6,939 bases of DNA, taken from positions 1 through 6,939 of the forward strand of contig JAJFML010000071.1 in the NCBI GenBank assembly GCA_021772195.1. Direction: 5' to 3'. The translations under genes and the position numbers were made by a program. This document shows, piece after piece, positions 5,887 to 6,939 of the stretch (position 1 is its first letter; every line of letters begins with the position of its first letter). Source of the stretch: Chlamydiota bacterium. Its GTDB lineage: Bacteria > Chlamydiota > Chlamydiia > Chlamydiales > SM23-39. Below the pieces are notes generated by a model. It was not told the origin of the DNA. It was given only the letters and a program-made list of their open reading frames with translations, and did no database searches.

Positions 5887-5892
5887 ATTATA
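5887..5892 (-). promoter_or_regulatory. Candidate -10 box for the protease gene
   Basis: The minus strand reads TATAAT here, a perfect -10 hexamer, about 29 bases upstream of the protease ATG. No good -35 hexamer stands 16-18 bp further up (GAAATA or CGAAAT). The A/T-rich stretch, including the 11-base tract at 5939-5949 (about -59 to -69), might help recruitment. Confidence 0.45.
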
Positions 5893-5900
5893 CTTTTTTA

Positions 5901-5930
5901 TTGCATTTTTATTTCGCAGATTTCTATAGT
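5901..5930 (+). promoter_or_regulatory. Candidate promoter of the first Inc-like gene
   Basis: TTGCAT at 5901-5906 and TATAGT at 5925-5930 are separated by 18 bp. The predicted start near 5937 precedes an 11-A tract and the ribosome site AGGA at 5949-5952. It overlaps back to back with the minus-strand promoter of the protease in a 102-bp divergent gap. Confidence 0.45.
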
Positions 5931-5938
5931 GCTGTGCC

Positions 5939-5949
5939 AAAAAAAAAAA
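5939..5949 (+). repeat. Homopolymer tract of 11 A
   Basis: Eleven consecutive A residues lie between the predicted transcription start (about 5937) and the ribosome site of the gene at 5961. Their position at the very start of the transcript is where polymerase slippage can occur, and the tract length could vary between cells. Confidence 0.7.
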
Positions 5950-5960
5950 GGACGGTAGCC

Positions 5961-6365
5961 ATGTCATTAATCACTCAAGCAGTACAAAGTTTTCACCAAA
6001 AGGTGCACGACCATAACTCTAACATTAGGAATCGAGAAGCCCTTGAAAGAAAAATGTGTGATGACAAAACAGATCTTTTCAATGCTTTAACAGTATTGAC
6101 GATTGCAAAGGTAGCTTTTGCAGTGTTTCGCGGCACCTCATTTTTTGGTTTAATTTTAACAGGACTTGCTCTCGGAGCGCGCGAAATTGTTAACAAATCT
6201 TTTAAAATGGGACTACCTGATAGCGACAGAATTGGCTTTGAAGCTAGCGGTGTGCTACCAAAAATTGTCCACCAATGGGGAAGTTATCCTATTTTTCTTA
6301 AAACAGATACATGCAAAAGCGGAAAGTGGGTTGAAATGACAGAGCTAAATAGCGCCAAAGACTAA
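5961..6365 (+). CDS. Small membrane protein with two-lobed hydrophobic segment, Inc-like, member 1
   Basis: This 134-residue protein starts at ATG 5961. This start is preferred over an in-frame ATG at 5808 because AGGA at 5949-5952 precedes it, it does not overlap the protease gene, and MSLITQAVQSF then lines up with the starts of the two downstream relatives. The N-terminal 40 residues are polar and helical. Residues 42-73 hold a hydrophobic hairpin (LTVLTIAKVAFAVF, a short RGTS turn, FFGLILTGLALGA), followed by REIVNKSF (74-81) and a polar tail. There is no signal peptide. Chlamydial inclusion-membrane proteins share this plan (N-terminal type III signal, bilobed hydrophobic domain, cytosolic tails), so insertion into the inclusion membrane is a reasonable inference, though the lobes are short. 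It is paralogous to the gene at 6454. No named family is recognised. Confidence 0.75.
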   Translation: MSLITQAVQSFHQKVHDHNSNIRNREALERKMCDDKTDLFNALTVLTIAKVAFAVFRGTSFFGLILTGLALGAREIVNKSFKMGLPDSDRIGFEASGVLPKIVHQWGSYPIFLKTDTCKSGKWVEMTELNSAKD

Positions 6366-6404
6366 TAAAGTTATTTTAATGTAATCTTTATTTAATATTG
6401 TTTT

Positions 6405-6418
6405 GAAATGAACATTTC
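6405..6418. promoter_or_regulatory. 14-bp dyad (GAAATG-AA-CATTTC) upstream of member 2
   Basis: A perfect 6-bp inverted repeat with a 2-bp centre lies 35 bp before the ATG of the gene at 6454. It is too tight to form an RNA hairpin, so if it matters it would be as a protein binding site. The 88-bp gap is AT-rich; a TAATAT at 6393-6398 lacks a good -35 partner. A dyad of this length can occur by chance in such DNA. Confidence 0.25.
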
Positions 6419-6453
6419 TGTAACCTTCCAGCCAATCAATTTACGAGGTAACT

Positions 6454-6852
6454 ATGGATCTATTAAAAACCGCAGCTGTTAGATTTGACCAAGCATGTCA
6501 AGATCTTGCAAGCTATGCTGAAAGAAATGATAGCGAGCTCTTAGGGATAGACGTATCCGGTTTAGACAAAGGCGCTTTAGTTAAAGAAATTAAGACTTCA
6601 GTTTACAATGTAAGTTCAATTGTTTTAATCACGACAGTTGCATTTGCAGCTTTAAAAGTTTTTTCACCCCATCTATCTCTACTCTTGGGTCTTTTGTCTC
6701 TTGCAGGCAGATCCATTGCAGATCACTCCTTTACAGAATCTTCTGTAGCTGGAAGAGTTGCAGGAAAAGTTGGCCTTGGCAGGATTGCTAAACCAGAAGT
6801 AAAATTTTCTTTAGCTGGCTATACAGTTCTTTACAAACAACACGCTTTATAA
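6454..6852 (+). CDS. Small membrane protein with two-lobed hydrophobic segment, Inc-like, member 2
   Basis: This 132-residue protein starts at ATG 6454 with a good ribosome site (GAGG at 6445-6448, five bases away). The polar N-terminal half (MDLLKTAAVRFDQACQDL) is followed by a hydrophobic region at 54-85: SSIVLITTVAFAALKVF, a short SPHL turn, then SLLLGLLSLAG. After it comes RSIADHSF (86-93), matching REIVNKSF of the gene at 5961; the shared VAFA and R-x-I-x-x-x-SF spacing shows the two are diverged paralogues. The tail contains Gly-rich AGRVAGKVGLGR (99-110) and no catalytic motif. There is no signal peptide. Inclusion-membrane insertion through type III secretion is inferred from the bilobed layout. 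A terminator follows 8 bp after the stop. Confidence 0.75.
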   Translation: MDLLKTAAVRFDQACQDLASYAERNDSELLGIDVSGLDKGALVKEIKTSVYNVSSIVLITTVAFAALKVFSPHLSLLLGLLSLAGRSIADHSFTESSVAGRVAGKVGLGRIAKPEVKFSLAGYTVLYKQHAL

Positions 6853-6860
6853 TTCATTTT

Positions 6861-6887
6861 GAGCACTCATTAGAGTGCTCTATTTTT
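6861..6887 (+). terminator. Intrinsic terminator after member 2
   Basis: GAGCACTC (6861-6868) pairs perfectly with GAGTGCTC (6873-6880) around the loop ATTA, and is followed by TATTTTT (6881-6887). This is a textbook factor-independent terminator. It stands only 13 bp before the ATG of the next gene at 6901, so it may also act as an attenuator for it. On the other strand the tail is AAAATGAA, so it works in one direction only. Confidence 0.85.
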
Positions 6888-6900
6888 CAAAGAAATATTT

Positions 6901-6939
6901 ATGGATCTTCTTTATTCAGCCGCGAATTCCATTCATACA
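6901..6939 (+). CDS. 5' end of a third tandem member of the Inc-like family (partial)
   Basis: Thirteen codons are visible: MDLLYSAANSIHT, open to the right edge. MDLL followed by an AA pair matches the start of the gene at 6454 (MDLLKTAAVRFDQ), so this is probably a third paralogue in the same direction. The ribosome site is weak (AAAGA at 6889-6893). The gene begins 13 bp after a strong terminator, so it needs read-through or a promoter hidden in the hairpin region. Confidence 0.6.
   Translation, partial: MDLLYSAANSIHT

Noticed and set aside
5808..5960. In-frame upstream extension of the first Inc-like gene to an ATG at 5808
   Set aside because: It would overlap the start of the protease gene on the other strand and run through both promoters, it has no ribosome site, and the relatives start at MDLL, which corresponds to the ATG at 5961.
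6364..6392. AATAAAG...CTTTATT inverted repeat after the first Inc-like gene as a terminator
   Set aside because: It is a 7-bp stem of almost only A/T pairs with a 15-base loop, expected by chance in this AT-rich gap.

Overview
The window looks like part of a chromosome from an environmental member of the Chlamydiota (Parachlamydiales-like). The 450-residue protein at 663-2015 matches, from memory, the chlamydia-restricted family DUF687. Much of the rest consists of small secreted or membrane proteins in paralogous pairs, as is typical of these intracellular bacteria. The DNA is AT-rich. No rRNA, tRNA, CRISPR array, transposase or integrase was seen. Genus and species cannot be fixed from this sequence.

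Layout, left to right. (1) Positions 1-570, plus strand: the last 51 codons of a gene that enters from the left, then a 136-residue acidic protein starting at GTG two bases after its stop. The pair looks like the tail of a polymorphic toxin followed by its immunity protein. (2) Positions 606-3304, plus strand: a likely promoter, the DUF687 protein with a possible Ser-Asp-His hydrolase triad, and two tandem lipoproteins that are 124/186 identical without a gap. Between the lipoproteins lies an unannotated remnant of a second DUF687 gene: its last ~45 codons, still open, ending in the same ATGA overlap with the next lipoprotein. A DUF687-lipoprotein pair was therefore duplicated, and a deletion then removed most of the second DUF687 gene and rewrote the C-terminus of the first lipoprotein. 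A bidirectional hairpin terminator at 3314-3340 ends this unit and faces the minus-strand genes. (3) Positions 3377-5858, minus strand: an M50 site-2-type protease with a helical repeat tail, followed after 21 bp by a predicted exported beta-rich protein ending in Phe. A paralogue of that protein comes next, with its own promoter and a strong hairpin in its leader. (4) Positions 5859-5960: a compact divergent promoter region with a hairpin at the predicted start of the protease transcript and an 11-A tract. (5) Positions 5961-6939, plus strand: three tandem members of a small-protein family (third one truncated by the window edge). The two complete ones carry one two-lobed hydrophobic segment and no signal peptide, the layout of chlamydial inclusion-membrane (Inc-like) proteins. 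A textbook terminator hairpin lies only 13 bp before the third member.

Overall this is an accessory, host-interaction type region shaped by local duplication. The strongest new observation is the DUF687 remnant with its deletion scar. The hydrolase reading of DUF687, the Inc-like tandem family and the leader hairpins are testable inferences.
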